64,000 nucleotides of DNA from Mesorhizobium sp. WSM4306 (GTDB taxonomy: Bacteria > Pseudomonadota > Alphaproteobacteria > Rhizobiales > Rhizobiaceae): assembly GCF_007003975.1 (NCBI RefSeq), contig NZ_VFTC01000002.1, positions 186,001 to 250,000 of the forward strand. The letters are read 5' to 3'. The notes beneath the pieces are model-generated. The model was not told the DNA's origin. It was given only the letters and a program-made list of their open reading frames with translations, and did not search any database. Shown here in pieces: positions 1 to 9,500 of the stretch (position 1 is the first letter of the stretch; every line of letters starts with the position of its first letter). A program made the position numbers and the translations under genes.

Positions 1-1521
1 ATCAAACCCGACGCGGTGGTCGACGTGTTCTCCGATCCGTCGATCCTGGAGGGCTACAAAAGCGGGTTTCTTGGCGTGGATGTGGCGCTGCCTGCCCTGT
101 CCGAAACCAACAGACCGTTGGCGTTCGATGGCGGTCGTTCCCTCAACTATCTCAACTACAGCATCGTGCTAAACCAGCAGCGGCGCATGGCCTTCTACAG
201 TGCGGTCAATCTGGATCGCGATCAGCTGCGCGTGTTGCCGGGCCGTCCCTTTCCCAGCTATCCGTCAAAGCCGGATCCGCGCATTCCACGCGAGGTTCAG
301 TTGCTTCCGGCCTGGTTTGTCAACCCGGCCTTCGACGTCGGGCATCTTGCGTGGCGTTCCGAAATTTCTTGGGGGCAGGTGCTTCCGGCAGTTCCAAACA
401 CGGCGGCACAGATCCTCAATGACTCGTTGTATGTTTTCACCAACATCACGCCGCAGTTCGATACCTTCAACCAAGGTATCTGGGCCGCGCTGGATCGATG
501 GACCCTGACCAAACACAATCCGGACGCGCGCCAGGTCACGATCTTCACCGGACCGGTTTTCGCCACCGACGATCCCGTCTTCAATGGCGTCAGCATCCCT
601 CGCGCTTTCTGGAAAGTCGTCGTTTCCGCCACTCCGAACTATTCCCAAAGCGCCGGGCCAAGCAGTTATGTCGTCGACGCGTTCCTGATCTCACAGTTCA
701 AGCCGGGTACGATTGAGAAGGTCGATCTGGTTCGCAGCTTCGACCCCGAGACCTATCGCGTTCCCGTCGCCGAGATCGAGAGCCTCACCGGCTTGCGTTT
801 CGCCGAAATCATCGAGTCGACCGACCGAAACAGGCTTCCGGTCATTGGCGAGACCATTGGCGACGTCATGGCGAGCAGAGTTGGATTGCTCGACGCCCCG
901 GACGCGCCGCAGCGCAAGGAAGTTGCGCAAGAACTCGTCTCTGCCCTGCGTGACGGCGCAATGGTGTGGTCCGAGCAACAGAAGGTGATTTCCGCGCTGC
1001 TCGCAATGGCGCAAGACACGTCCGTGCAGAAGTTGAGCGCCACCGGTCGGCTTAACCTGCTTTTCGTCCTGTCCCAGGTGCCGGCCAGCACTTGGGACAA
1101 TGCGCAGGCGGTTGACCTGAAGGCCACCGCGCGTGATGCGGTCGCGGTGCTCGAATCGCGCGCCGCGGCCGGCTCGACTGAGATAGGGGCGCAAACGCGC
1201 GAACACCTCGCGCGGCTTGAGACGAATATCGGCTACGGCAAGAAGTGGACGCAGACCGTCTACCTTCAATTCACCGGATTGACCCGCAACGCGGCCATCG
1301 AGATCAGCAGCCGGATGCAGCAGCTCGGCTGGAACATACCCGGCGAGGAGCGTGTCAAGGAAGGCGCAAACGAAGTACGCTTCAACCCTGCCGTCGAAGC
1401 CGATGAGGAGGCGGCGGAATTGCTGGCTGCCGACCTGCGGGCACTGGGCCGAACGGCGGTCACAGCCAAGGGAAACAAGCGGATCAAGTCAGGCAATCTG
1501 GAGATTTATCTCAGCGACTAA
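1..1521 (+). CDS. NUC-family (DNA/RNA non-specific) endonuclease-domain protein, 5' end outside window
   Basis: The frame is open from the first base, so the true start lies upstream; the GTG at 16 has no support as a start. About residues 25-260 resemble the DNA/RNA non-specific endonuclease (NUC) fold: DVGH with the candidate catalytic His near residue 115, then TNITPQ and a later FNQGIW..LD that match the Asn/PQ/W..LE pattern of the family. The usual DRGH Arg is replaced by Val, so activity is uncertain. A helical stretch (about 280-420) is followed by a compact C-terminal domain ending in NLEIYLSD. The same nuclease pattern, including RxFWKVVV and an ending like ItgVSF/LTGLRF, occurs in the protease-nuclease gene at 3068-5332, so the two are paralogues. 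A protease domain may lie upstream of the window. The gene converges on the next one with a 9-base gap. Confidence 0.75.
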   Translation: MKPDAVVDVFSDPSILEGYKSGFLGVDVALPALSETNRPLAFDGGRSLNYLNYSIVLNQQRRMAFYSAVNLDRDQLRVLPGRPFPSYPSKPDPRIPREVQLLPAWFVNPAFDVGHLAWRSEISWGQVLPAVPNTAAQILNDSLYVFTNITPQFDTFNQGIWAALDRWTLTKHNPDARQVTIFTGPVFATDDPVFNGVSIPRAFWKVVVSATPNYSQSAGPSSYVVDAFLISQFKPGTIEKVDLVRSFDPETYRVPVAEIESLTGLRFAEIIESTDRNRLPVIGETIGDVMASRVGLLDAPDAPQRKEVAQELVSALRDGAMVWSEQQKVISALLAMAQDTSVQKLSATGRLNLLFVLSQVPASTWDNAQAVDLKATARDAVAVLESRAAAGSTEIGAQTREHLARLETNIGYGKKWTQTVYLQFTGLTRNAAIEISSRMQQLGWNIPGEERVKEGANEVRFNPAVEADEEAAELLAADLRALGRTAVTAKGNKRIKSGNLEIYLSD

Positions 1522-1530
1522 CCCCGGCGA

Positions 1531-2514
1531 TCAAATCCGACAGCTGGAGCTCGAAGGCGCACTCTGACCCATCTGCATGCAGACGTCGCTTTTTACAAGT
1601 TTTGAGGTTTTCAGATCGAACACGAAATAACCGATCGCCGCCCCGCCGGTGTAAGACAGCTTGTCACCGGTAAAAAGGGTTGTGAAAAGATGTTTTCGCG
1701 ACTTCGAATTGCCTCCGGCCGATATCGACTTTATCGACACGAAAAGCGGCTTGTCTTCATCCTCAATCAAGCGACACATATCCGAGCCCAAAAGGAGCTG
1801 AGTCATGCTTCCCTTGCCGGTTTCGGGATCGACTTTGACCGCGGCCTCTATGGCGGCATCTGTCGATACAAACAGCGCAGCCACGCTCGGCGGCGGCTCT
1901 GCGGGGTATTTGGCACGAACCCTGTCCCGGAGGCGCCTCAACTCGTCGAGCATGCCCATCACCGAATGGGTTGGCGAGGTGTCGGACATCATCCCTGAAA
2001 ACAGTTCGGGCAGCACCACACCGACCGATTTCGCCGCCAACTGTCCGGCCAACAGCGGATATAGCGCATTCTCACTAAGTTCGATTTTCTTGCCGGTGTA
2101 GGTCGTTTGCGCCTTGAAGTAGCTTAGCAGTGTGGCCACTCCGCTGACGACCGATGTCGCGGCCGAGAGCTGCGCCACAAGAGACTCAGTCGTGCCTTTT
2201 TTCGTCGGACTCTCGGGCTGTGCGAGAACGGATTTCAGCTCGTCACCGAGTAGCTTGATGCGTCCTTGGTAAGCGTTGAACGCCCGTGCGGCCGTCAACA
2301 AGCCATCGCCGCCAATCACCACAACACTCGGTTCGAGCGAGGCAACCTCCGCCGCGATATCTGTCATGACGGAACGCGCTGCATTCAACGTCAAAAAATC
2401 GACTTCGATCTTGACGTCACTGTCGAGAGCTACGGATTCCGTCGGCGGTTCGACAGCTGCAACCGCCGGCGTAGTCGTCCCACCTTCTCCGTCACTCTCT
2501 CCACTTTCACTCAT
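1531..2514 (-). CDS. Unrecognised 327-residue cytoplasmic protein between two nuclease genes
   Basis: I do not recognise the family. The ATG at 2514 is chosen because GGAGG sits 6-10 bases upstream; an in-frame ATG at 2553 has no such signal. The N-terminus is acidic and Gly/Ser-rich (MSESGESDGEGG), with no signal peptide. Residues about 60-180 contain hydrophobic helices (SVVVIGGDGLLTAARAF; VSGVATLLSYFKAQT), then an amphipathic helix (MLDELRRLRDRVRAKY). The C-terminal third looks like a beta-rich domain with GGAAIGYFVFDL. It lies between, and faces the same way as, the small secreted protein and the protease-nuclease fusion, and it ends 9 bases from the NUC paralogue. That makes a shared role (partner, cofactor or immunity protein) plausible but unproven. 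Confidence 0.7.
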   Translation of the reverse strand: MSESGESDGEGGTTTPAVAAVEPPTESVALDSDVKIEVDFLTLNAARSVMTDIAAEVASLEPSVVVIGGDGLLTAARAFNAYQGRIKLLGDELKSVLAQPESPTKKGTTESLVAQLSAATSVVSGVATLLSYFKAQTTYTGKKIELSENALYPLLAGQLAAKSVGVVLPELFSGMMSDTSPTHSVMGMLDELRRLRDRVRAKYPAEPPPSVAALFVSTDAAIEAAVKVDPETGKGSMTQLLLGSDMCRLIEDEDKPLFVSIKSISAGGNSKSRKHLFTTLFTGDKLSYTGGAAIGYFVFDLKTSKLVKSDVCMQMGQSAPSSSSCRI

Positions 2515-2625
2515 TGCACCCTCCTCTGATCTCTTTCGCCCAAATCGGCGCACACCCGAGTTTTTCGCCCGGCTGTTTCAGACGTCGCCCGGCGAGGCGC
2601 CTCGAAAAGCTTCAAGCCAGTGCAG

Positions 2626-2898
2626 CTAGCAGCTGCAACTCGCCCCTGCCCCGCCGAAATTCTTCTGCGCGAAATTCAACGCGCTTGAGTAGCTCGTGTA
2701 ACTCTGGAACTGGCAGACATTGGAGCCGCGGCGCACCTTCATCTGTTCGAGATCCCAGAACGAGACTTCGATGCGATCGTCGGCGCAATAGACGGTGTAT
2801 TTTTCAGGTTCCAGCGCACTCGCCTTATGCAAAGGCATGGAGACGGCAGGAATGGAAAGCACGGAAAGTGCAAGCATGACGGTGTGACGCGTGCGCAT
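2626..2898 (-). CDS. Small secreted Cys-containing protein
   Basis: A 90-residue protein read from the ATG at 2898. A typical Sec signal peptide follows (MRTRHTVMLALSVLSIPAVS, then cleavage somewhere before LEPEKY). The mature part has about 60 residues with four Cys: YCADDR, NVCQF and a C-terminal SCSC. Two disulphides are therefore possible in the periplasm. The frame extends upstream of 2898, but that part is Arg-rich and lacks a ribosome binding site. It sits downstream of the protease-nuclease gene on the same strand with a gap of about 170 bases. No family was recognised. Confidence 0.6.
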   Translation of the reverse strand: MRTRHTVMLALSVLSIPAVSMPLHKASALEPEKYTVYCADDRIEVSFWDLEQMKVRRGSNVCQFQSYTSYSSALNFAQKNFGGAGASCSC

Positions 2899-3067
2899 GG
2901 AAAAACCCCAGAGAAAAACCAGCCCCGCATTGTCGCTGCGAAATTGAAGCGATGCATCACGGCTTTTTGACGAACGGGTTTTTCGTCCGGCAGTCCCCGC
3001 ATTTTGGCGGAAAGCGCCTGGACCTGGCTCGCGACCAGTGCCCTGCCCAGCGCGCTGCCGCGCTCCC

Positions 3068-5332
3068 CTAGCTCTTCTTCTTTCGCTTGCGTGACCCAGC
3101 CCGCATGGCGATCTCCGTGCCGCGCACCGTGTCATATTGGTCGGCGTCGATCAGCGACTGGTCGAAGCTGACGCCGGTCATTTCGGAGATTTCGGTCAGC
3201 GGGTACATGGCGCCAATGAACTCTTCCGAGACCGTGAACTCCAGCTCCGTGTCGGCGAGGTCCTGTTCGAGCACAAAGCCGTAGCTGGCGAGGCCGTCGG
3301 CGACGCGGGCGACGACCACCTTCCAGAAGCGGCGCGGCACGGGTGCGCGAAGGCTGGTGCCCTTGGGGCCTTTGCCGGCGAATGTCCGGTCGTCTTCGGC
3401 CAGGACCGGGCCAGCGAAGACGCAGAGCCGTTCGCTCGCCGCCTCGGACAGGACATGGTTCTCGAGATCGCCCCAGTTCTTCTCGCCGCTGTCGGAACGA
3501 TTGTAGCCTTCGACCTGAGGCGAACAGTTGGTGACATGGAAGGAGCAGACATTGCCCCTCAGCAGAAGTTCGAAGGTGCTGCCCCAGGCCACGTCATCAC
3601 GCCTGACGATATGGCCCTTGTCGAAGGCGCCCTGATCCTTGACATAGAAGACGTCGGGGATCTGATACTTGTCGTCGAGCCTCAGATCCGGGAACCAGCG
3701 CTCGCTGAACAGGCCGCCGCGCGAATAGTTACGGCCCTTTTCCGGCTCGCGCAGATTGCTCTCCTCGGTGACGTTGGAGGCGGTGAACAGGGCCAGCCGC
3801 CGCTTGGCGTGCATCTTGAGCGAGAAGTTCTGGTAGTCGAGCCGCGTGCCGCCGGCCTTGAGCGGCGCCAGCACGGAAGGGTCAGCGGCTTCCGGCATCG
3901 GCACCACGACCGGCGCGAGCTTGGTGCCGCCGGAGAGGAATTTTTCGTCGTAGCCCTCGTAGCCGTCATAGTCGGCGGCCGATTTGGGAACGAACGCCCC
4001 GCCGGGGGGCGTCGGTTTGGCCGCTTCACGCTCGACCGATTCCGTGACCGCCTCATGGGCAGGCGTTGCGCCGAGCGAGACGGTGATGCGCAACGGAACT
4101 TCGAAGGTGACGCTGCCGCCGGGCGAAACGACGACGCCTCCGGATGAAGGCGCCTGGGTGACGACGCCCGGAATCTGCTTTACGCCGCCGACCTCGACCA
4201 GGTTTACGCCTTCGGCCGGCGACGCGCTGTCGGCCTTGTTCCACCAGGCGCCCCAATCGTTGGGGCCGCCGCTGGCGGGGCCGGCGAAGTTGAGGCCGAG
4301 GTCGACGACGCGCTGGTCTTTGGCCAGCGCGCCGGTGGGCACGGCGTAGTTGCGCTCGAGATAGCGGCCGGCGAAATGCAGCGCCACGACCTCGCCGGTG
4401 GCAAGGTTGATCATGGCGGTACCGGAGTTGCCGCCAGTCGTCGAGCAATCATGTGTGGCCGCACTGACGATCTTGCCGAAACTCTCGGTGCCGAAACCGC
4501 CTTGCAGCATGCCCGGCTGCAGCCGCTTGACCTGGAAGCGGTTGCGCATGAGGTCGTTCTGGACATCGACCGCGTTGCGGTTGTCGAACGCCGGATAGCC
4601 GATGGCGACAACTTCCTGACGCAGCATGTCGCGCGCGTCGGCGACGGCGAGCGACAGCGGCTTGATGTTGTCGGGCAGGCCCTCGACTTCGAGGATCGCC
4701 ATGTCCCAATAGGGATGGATCATCCGGACATCGCGGATCTTGAAGACGTTTCCTGCGGCCGAATCGCGCTTGAAGTCGATGCCGGCGGCACGGCCGTTGA
4801 TGAACTGCAGATTGCGGTCACCGAGACCGTCAGCAAAGATCTGCGCCACATGACGGTTGGTCATCAAAAGGTTGCGCCCGACGACAAAGCCGGTGCCGCC
4901 ATAGGGGATGTTGGTGTTCCACGACAGCTCGATGCGCCCGATCGCCGGCAAAGCGGCTTCGATGCGCTGTTTCAATGCGGCTTCGCTGGTAAGCTTCGTC
5001 CACAGCGAGTGACCCGGTGTCGGCGCGCCGTCGAAAGTCAACGTCGTGAAGGTGCCATCCTTGATGTCGTAGACCGGCCGCAACTCCGGGATGATTATGG
5101 CTTCCAGATCGGAAAGCTGCTCGGGCGCGACTTCGGCCCCGCGCGCCAGATTCTCCGCACCGGCGCGCGCCGATTCAAAGGCCGCTTCCGTCTTGCCGCC
5201 GTCCGTGGGCGCAAGGGATTCCAGGGCGTCACCGGCCATCGTCTCCATGTTGGCGAGGACCGATTCAGTCCCCTCGCCCCCGGTGACGAGATCAAGATAT
5301 TGACGGATTCTCTGCTCTCTGCTGACCGGCAT
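3068..5332 (-). CDS. Trypsin-like serine protease fused to NUC endonuclease
   Basis: A 754-residue protein; the ATG at 5332 follows GGGGAGGGG. There is no signal peptide, so it appears cytoplasmic. Residues about 120-330 form a trypsin-like (S1/peptidase_2) domain: GTGFVVGRNLLMTNRHVA with catalytic His near 160, DMAILEVEG with Asp near 209, and TGGNSGTAM with Ser near 302. After a Pro/Gly-rich linker, about residues 510-720 form a NUC endonuclease domain: FDKGHIVRRDD with catalytic His near 571, then VTNCSPQ...N..NWGDLE, the metal-binding Asn region. The C-terminus is very basic (SRKRKKKS). Protease and nuclease catalytic residues all appear intact. Such combinations are seen in biological-conflict systems, where a protease or nuclease is a switchable effector; that role here is inference. 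A perfect TGTGA-N6-TCACA site lies about 196 bases upstream. Confidence 0.88.
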   Translation of the reverse strand: MPVSREQRIRQYLDLVTGGEGTESVLANMETMAGDALESLAPTDGGKTEAAFESARAGAENLARGAEVAPEQLSDLEAIIIPELRPVYDIKDGTFTTLTFDGAPTPGHSLWTKLTSEAALKQRIEAALPAIGRIELSWNTNIPYGGTGFVVGRNLLMTNRHVAQIFADGLGDRNLQFINGRAAGIDFKRDSAAGNVFKIRDVRMIHPYWDMAILEVEGLPDNIKPLSLAVADARDMLRQEVVAIGYPAFDNRNAVDVQNDLMRNRFQVKRLQPGMLQGGFGTESFGKIVSAATHDCSTTGGNSGTAMINLATGEVVALHFAGRYLERNYAVPTGALAKDQRVVDLGLNFAGPASGGPNDWGAWWNKADSASPAEGVNLVEVGGVKQIPGVVTQAPSSGGVVVSPGGSVTFEVPLRITVSLGATPAHEAVTESVEREAAKPTPPGGAFVPKSAADYDGYEGYDEKFLSGGTKLAPVVVPMPEAADPSVLAPLKAGGTRLDYQNFSLKMHAKRRLALFTASNVTEESNLREPEKGRNYSRGGLFSERWFPDLRLDDKYQIPDVFYVKDQGAFDKGHIVRRDDVAWGSTFELLLRGNVCSFHVTNCSPQVEGYNRSDSGEKNWGDLENHVLSEAASERLCVFAGPVLAEDDRTFAGKGPKGTSLRAPVPRRFWKVVVARVADGLASYGFVLEQDLADTELEFTVSEEFIGAMYPLTEISEMTGVSFDQSLIDADQYDTVRGTEIAMRAGSRKRKKKS

Positions 5333-5527
5333 GGTCGCCCCTCCCCCAAAGGTTCTGTCAAAGAAAAGAACTGTATTGCCCCATTTTAGACTGGCGCAAT
5401 TCTGGACGGCACGCAAGGAAACAAATCAACGCGCGTCTAATATGACTGAGGCGTGACGTTGGCATGTCTCTTCGCCGGCAGTCGCTCGCGCGATGTGTAA
5501 CGGTCGCACTATTTTAGCGCCGTCGTA

Positions 5528-5543
5528 TGTGATCTCGATCACA
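5528..5543. promoter_or_regulatory. Crp-type binding palindrome TGTGATCTCGATCACA
   Basis: The sequence has the arms TGTGATC and GATCACA, so it matches the classical TGTGA-N6-TCACA Crp consensus at every fixed base. It lies about 185-200 bases upstream of the protease-nuclease start (5332) and about 290 bases upstream of the crp-like gene (5834). A second perfect copy of the pattern is found at 10954-10969. That it is bound by the product of the 5834 gene is inference. Confidence 0.6.
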
Positions 5544-5645
5544 GACGGTGATGTCGTTTGCGCCGACCTATCGCAGCGGGCGGAAATGAGCATTGCGTAT
5601 CCGCTCGGTTTGCTGGAATTTGATCACCTAACCATTTTTTCAGTT

Positions 5646-5690
5646 GCCGTCTGCACGCGGCCGGCTCCTCCCGCCGCGCGTGCAGACGGC
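5646..5690 (+). terminator. 14-bp GC-rich stem-loop, terminator-like or regulatory
   Basis: GCCGTCTGCACGCG (5646-5659) pairs perfectly with CGCGTGCAGACGGC (5677-5690) around a 17-base loop. It is followed on the + strand by only TTT, so it is a poor canonical terminator. No gene ends just upstream, which leaves a structured 5' leader for the crp-like gene or a decayed terminator as alternatives. Confidence 0.4.
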
Positions 5691-5833
5691 TTTCCGCCTG
5701 GCGCAAGCCAGCACTGGGCGCAACCACGCTCCACGCCTTTAGAAGGCGTAATGGCAAAGGGATGAATACCGGGCTTTGATGCGGTGCACTCTTGCCGTAA
5801 ACTTTGCTGATTGCGGCAATTGGGAAGTTCAAC

Positions 5834-6520
5834 ATGGCTTTTGGCGGCGCGAACGACAGAAACGATCTGCCGCGCCTGGCGCGCATCGATCCAAAGCTGT
5901 TCGATATTCTTTTCAGCGGCTGCAAGGTCGAGCGCTGCGCCGCGGGCCAGCATCTGTTCGTCCAGGAAGATGCCGCCGACCGCATCTATGGGGTGATGAG
6001 CGGCACGGTGGAAATCTCGATCTATTCGCCCGGCGGCCAGAAGCTGGTGGCCAATATCGAGCTGTCGCGCAGCCTGGTCGGCGAGATCGGCGCGCTTGAC
6101 GGACGGCCCCGCACCGCTACCGCCATCTGCCTTACCGCGTGCGAACTGGTCTCGCTCAGCAGGACACAACTCTTTGATCGCATTGAAAGAAATCCGCCAC
6201 TGGCGCGCGCGATGATCGAACTTCTGTGCGCCAGGCTGCGCTGGGTGAGCGGCGAGCTTGGCGACCAGGCCTTTTTCGGCATCGAGGCAAGGCTCGCCAA
6301 GCGCATGGTCTTCCTGGCCGAGGTGATGGCCGATAGCGCTGGCTGGATACCGATCTCGCAATCGGAGCTCGGAGAGTTCCTTGGCGCCACGCGCGAGTCC
6401 GTCAACAAGACCCTCAATGACTGGCGCGCCCGCTCGTTCATCGCCATCAAACGCGGCGGCCTGCGCATCACCGACACCGGCGCGCTGCGCCACATCGCCG
6501 AGTCGCAGGACGACGACTGA
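5834..6520 (+). CDS. Crp/Fnr-family transcription regulator, cAMP-type
   Basis: 228 residues from the ATG at 5834, preceded by GGGAAG. The N-terminal two thirds are a cyclic-nucleotide-binding domain; the segment LVGEIGALDGRPRTATA keeps the Glu and the Arg-Thr that in E. coli Crp (Glu72, Arg82-Ser83) contact cAMP. No Fnr-type N-terminal Cys cluster is present. The C-terminal winged helix-turn-helix has PISQSELGEFLGATRESV; its recognition helix TRESVNK resembles SRETVGR of Crp, keeping the Arg and Glu that read TGTGA. It probably regulates in response to cAMP. The window also holds a class III cyclase gene (11005-12777) and two TGTGA-N6-TCACA sites, which is consistent with a local circuit. 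The TTG at 5804 is a less likely start. Confidence 0.9.
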   Translation: MAFGGANDRNDLPRLARIDPKLFDILFSGCKVERCAAGQHLFVQEDAADRIYGVMSGTVEISIYSPGGQKLVANIELSRSLVGEIGALDGRPRTATAICLTACELVSLSRTQLFDRIERNPPLARAMIELLCARLRWVSGELGDQAFFGIEARLAKRMVFLAEVMADSAGWIPISQSELGEFLGATRESVNKTLNDWRARSFIAIKRGGLRITDTGALRHIAESQDDD

Positions 6521-6549
6521 CGTTTCTTGCCCACGGAAGACCAGCCGAA

Positions 6550-9500
6550 TCAGAGCCGCGAAATCAGGTAGCGCAACGCCGAGCGGCTGGGCATGAAGAA
6601 ATATCCGCCACCCCTTGTGGTGACGAACTGCGGCATGTCACGGAGCGTCGTGACCTTTTCCCATGACGGAATGGTGAACCTGCCATCGCCGTCGCGCGAA
6701 CCAATCGTCGGGTCCTTTTCAGCGATGAGGCCCTGGAACGTGGCCGACGAAACCCAGGTCTGCTGGATGAATTCATACTGGCGCTCGATGTCGGCGTTAA
6801 GGCACATGAAGAGCAGTCCCTTTTCGACCTTGCCATTCTTGCCGTCCTGCTTCTCATAGGTGCGGCCGACCCGCAGGATACGATGGCGCTTGCCGATATT
6901 GATCTGCGTATCGCGGTCCTCGCCCAGCGAATCGCGCGGGTTGGAACGGCGTATGTGGGCACCAAGCGGGCAGCGATGGCCTTGGGGATCCTCGGCGCCA
7001 GTGGCGAAGTTGTTGTCAATGAAGCGCCCCGGATGATCGGGGTTGCGCACCAGCGAGCTACCGTTCTGCCAGCGGCCGAGCATCTTGGCGGCAATCCAAT
7101 CTTGCGTGATGGCTTGGTTGCCGAGTTGGCTCGCGACCAAGGCTGCAGCCTTTTTGCAGTAGTCGTTGAAGACGTCGACATGCTGCTCGAACTGGCGAAT
7201 AACGAGGAATGAGCCGTTGCGGCCGAAATCGCGCGGCGGTGGCGGCAAGCCCGGAATGAGCCGGCTGCGGCGCACCTGCGAAAGGATTCCGGTCCGATCG
7301 CGTGATGCGCTAACCGAGGGCGAGGCTGGATAGAACCCATGCTCGTCACGATAACCGAACAGGAACTCGCCGGGCGCGACCAGATGCATGGGCGCGGCGC
7401 CCCTGCTGGCGCGGGTCGTACCCCGGACAATCGGCTGCGAAATCCCGTCCGCGAAACCGAAATGCTCGTAGGCTGGCCCACGTTCCGACCTATCGTCACG
7501 CTTTGCCCCGTCGGACGATTTCGTATTCGTGTCGGTCGAGCCCCGCTTTACGGCGAGCGGCAGTTCGGCGACGACCTTCATGCCTGCACCGGTCGTCATT
7601 CGTTTCACGGTGGCAATCTCGGTCTTCAACCTTCCCGGTTCTTCAGCATAGCAGACGATGACCAGGTCCACAGGGTTCTCCAACGATCCCCACTCCCATT
7701 CGTCTGGGCCGTCGCGACCTCGGTCGTCCAGTATGCGCCCACGCTCGGGATTGCCCATGCCATGGCGAAAGGCGATCGGAAATGTTTCCAGTGGATCGTC
7801 CCCCAAACTCTCGTCGAGCCCAAGCTGCCGCAGGCCACCGGGACCAAAGGCTACTATCATGGCTCGCCCGGCGGGCCTGCCTTCGCCGAAACTCGTCTGG
7901 TCGACAACGAAATCGAGCCAGGCTCTGCGCTTGGGCGCCGGCAACTTGTCCGGCACGCGGATCGCAAGCATATGCGAATAACCGAGCGGGCCGAGCGGGC
8001 CGAAGAAGATGGACTGGATCTCGCCGGTTTCCAGCTGCTGTTCGAGAGGTGCCGGAAAGGCAGAGCTGATATTGGCCAGCAGCGAGGTGGTCTTTTGAAC
8101 GGTGGTTGTTTCGCTCGCCGGGCGCCGTAGCGAACCGAACAAGCTCAGCCAGTCGCGCGCCTCGTTGCCGACGGCGGAAGCAATGCCGCGCCTGACCCGG
8201 GAATTGATGCGGATGCGCGTTGTGTTGATTTGGGGATAGGCGGAATACCAGAACAGTGTCGGCACCTGCTGGCGCCGCGCCCAGCGCTTGAAGCGATCGC
8301 CGTCGCGCGCGCCGTCAAGGAACAGCCATCGTGTGCGTGGATAGCCCACGGTGTTGCTCCACACGCCGGTCAGGCCAGCGGATGCCTTGGCGATAAAGTC
8401 CTCAAGATAGCTTTCCCAGCTGCCACCGTAGTTGGAGAAGAACATCAGCCGGTTGGAGCCGGGCAGCAGTATCCAGCGGGCAAAATGGATGGTGTTGATG
8501 GTGTTGAGGAAGCCTGGCTTGAACACCTTCTGGGCAGCTATCGAGATCAGGTAGAAGGAAAACCTGAGCGCCAGCCGCCGCAAGATGCCAGCCTTCATCG
8601 TCGAAATCGCGGTCAGATGGTTCTGCGCCGCGTGGTTCTCCTTGACGAGTATCGCGTTCAATTCAGATATGCCGATCGATGTGCTTTCCGGCTGATCTCT
8701 GTCCTCGCGGCGTCGGAGCGCCAGCAAGCACGCAAACACCAGCAGCGCCGCTGCCACCAACACTCCAAGTCCCGACAACAGAAGTGAAGTTATTGCTACG
8801 GCTATGGCGGTGAAGGAGATTTCCTGGGAACTGATGTCAATGGATCGGCCGAACACCACACTGTAGGTCATGTACCAGCAAGCCGCCCAGATGATCGCCA
8901 CCGTGACGAAGACCGGCGGTACCAGCAAGGTCGTCATCAGGGCACGGCCCCAATGGCCCGGCGGCTTTTCCAGCAGGCTCTCGGCCGGCTCGAACGCCCA
9001 GGCAAACGTCCCCAATGACTGAAGATGCTGGCGAGCTTCAGCGAGTATGGCGGGAGCGTTGCCGGTGCCTTTGCGTGGCCGCTCCACGATGCCGCGCACA
9101 GCTTCGAATAGTTCTGCCTCGGCCATGATGCGCTGGACCGAGTGACCGGGCGTGCCCGAAAACACCAGTCCGGCGTTGCTGCCGAAGGACGGCGAGATGT
9201 CGACATTGTGCTTGCGCAGGAAATCGTTCAAGGCACCGCCATCGCGCAGGTCGCAGACGTCCTTGAAGATCGGCCGCAGCCGGTGCCCGATGGCGTGCGT
9301 CACGGCATTGATGACATCGTCGATGCTGCCGTCGCCGGAAATCTCGAGAACCAGAGCTGCCTTTTCCTGACCGGAATCAGCGTCGATCTCGCCCGTGCCG
9401 ACAACCGCCAGGCTGGTGAAATGGATGGTGCCGACAATGTCGAGCGCGGTGCGGATCTCTTCGCCGGCCGGATTGCCGAGGCTGGCAACCTTGTCGCGGA

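Larger units (their letters stand above)
5333..5833. other. Divergent intergenic region between protease-nuclease and crp-like gene
   Basis: About 500 bases without a credible gene. It contains the TGTGA-N6-TCACA palindrome at 5528-5543 and a 14-bp stem-loop at 5646-5690. The rest shows no coding frame with a ribosome binding site. Both divergent genes must have their promoters here, but no unambiguous -35/-10 pair was identified. Confidence 0.6.

Noticed and set aside
3137..5389. Long + strand frames opposite the protease-nuclease gene
   Set aside because: Composition is typical of antisense shadow frames, while the minus strand shows complete catalytic motifs.
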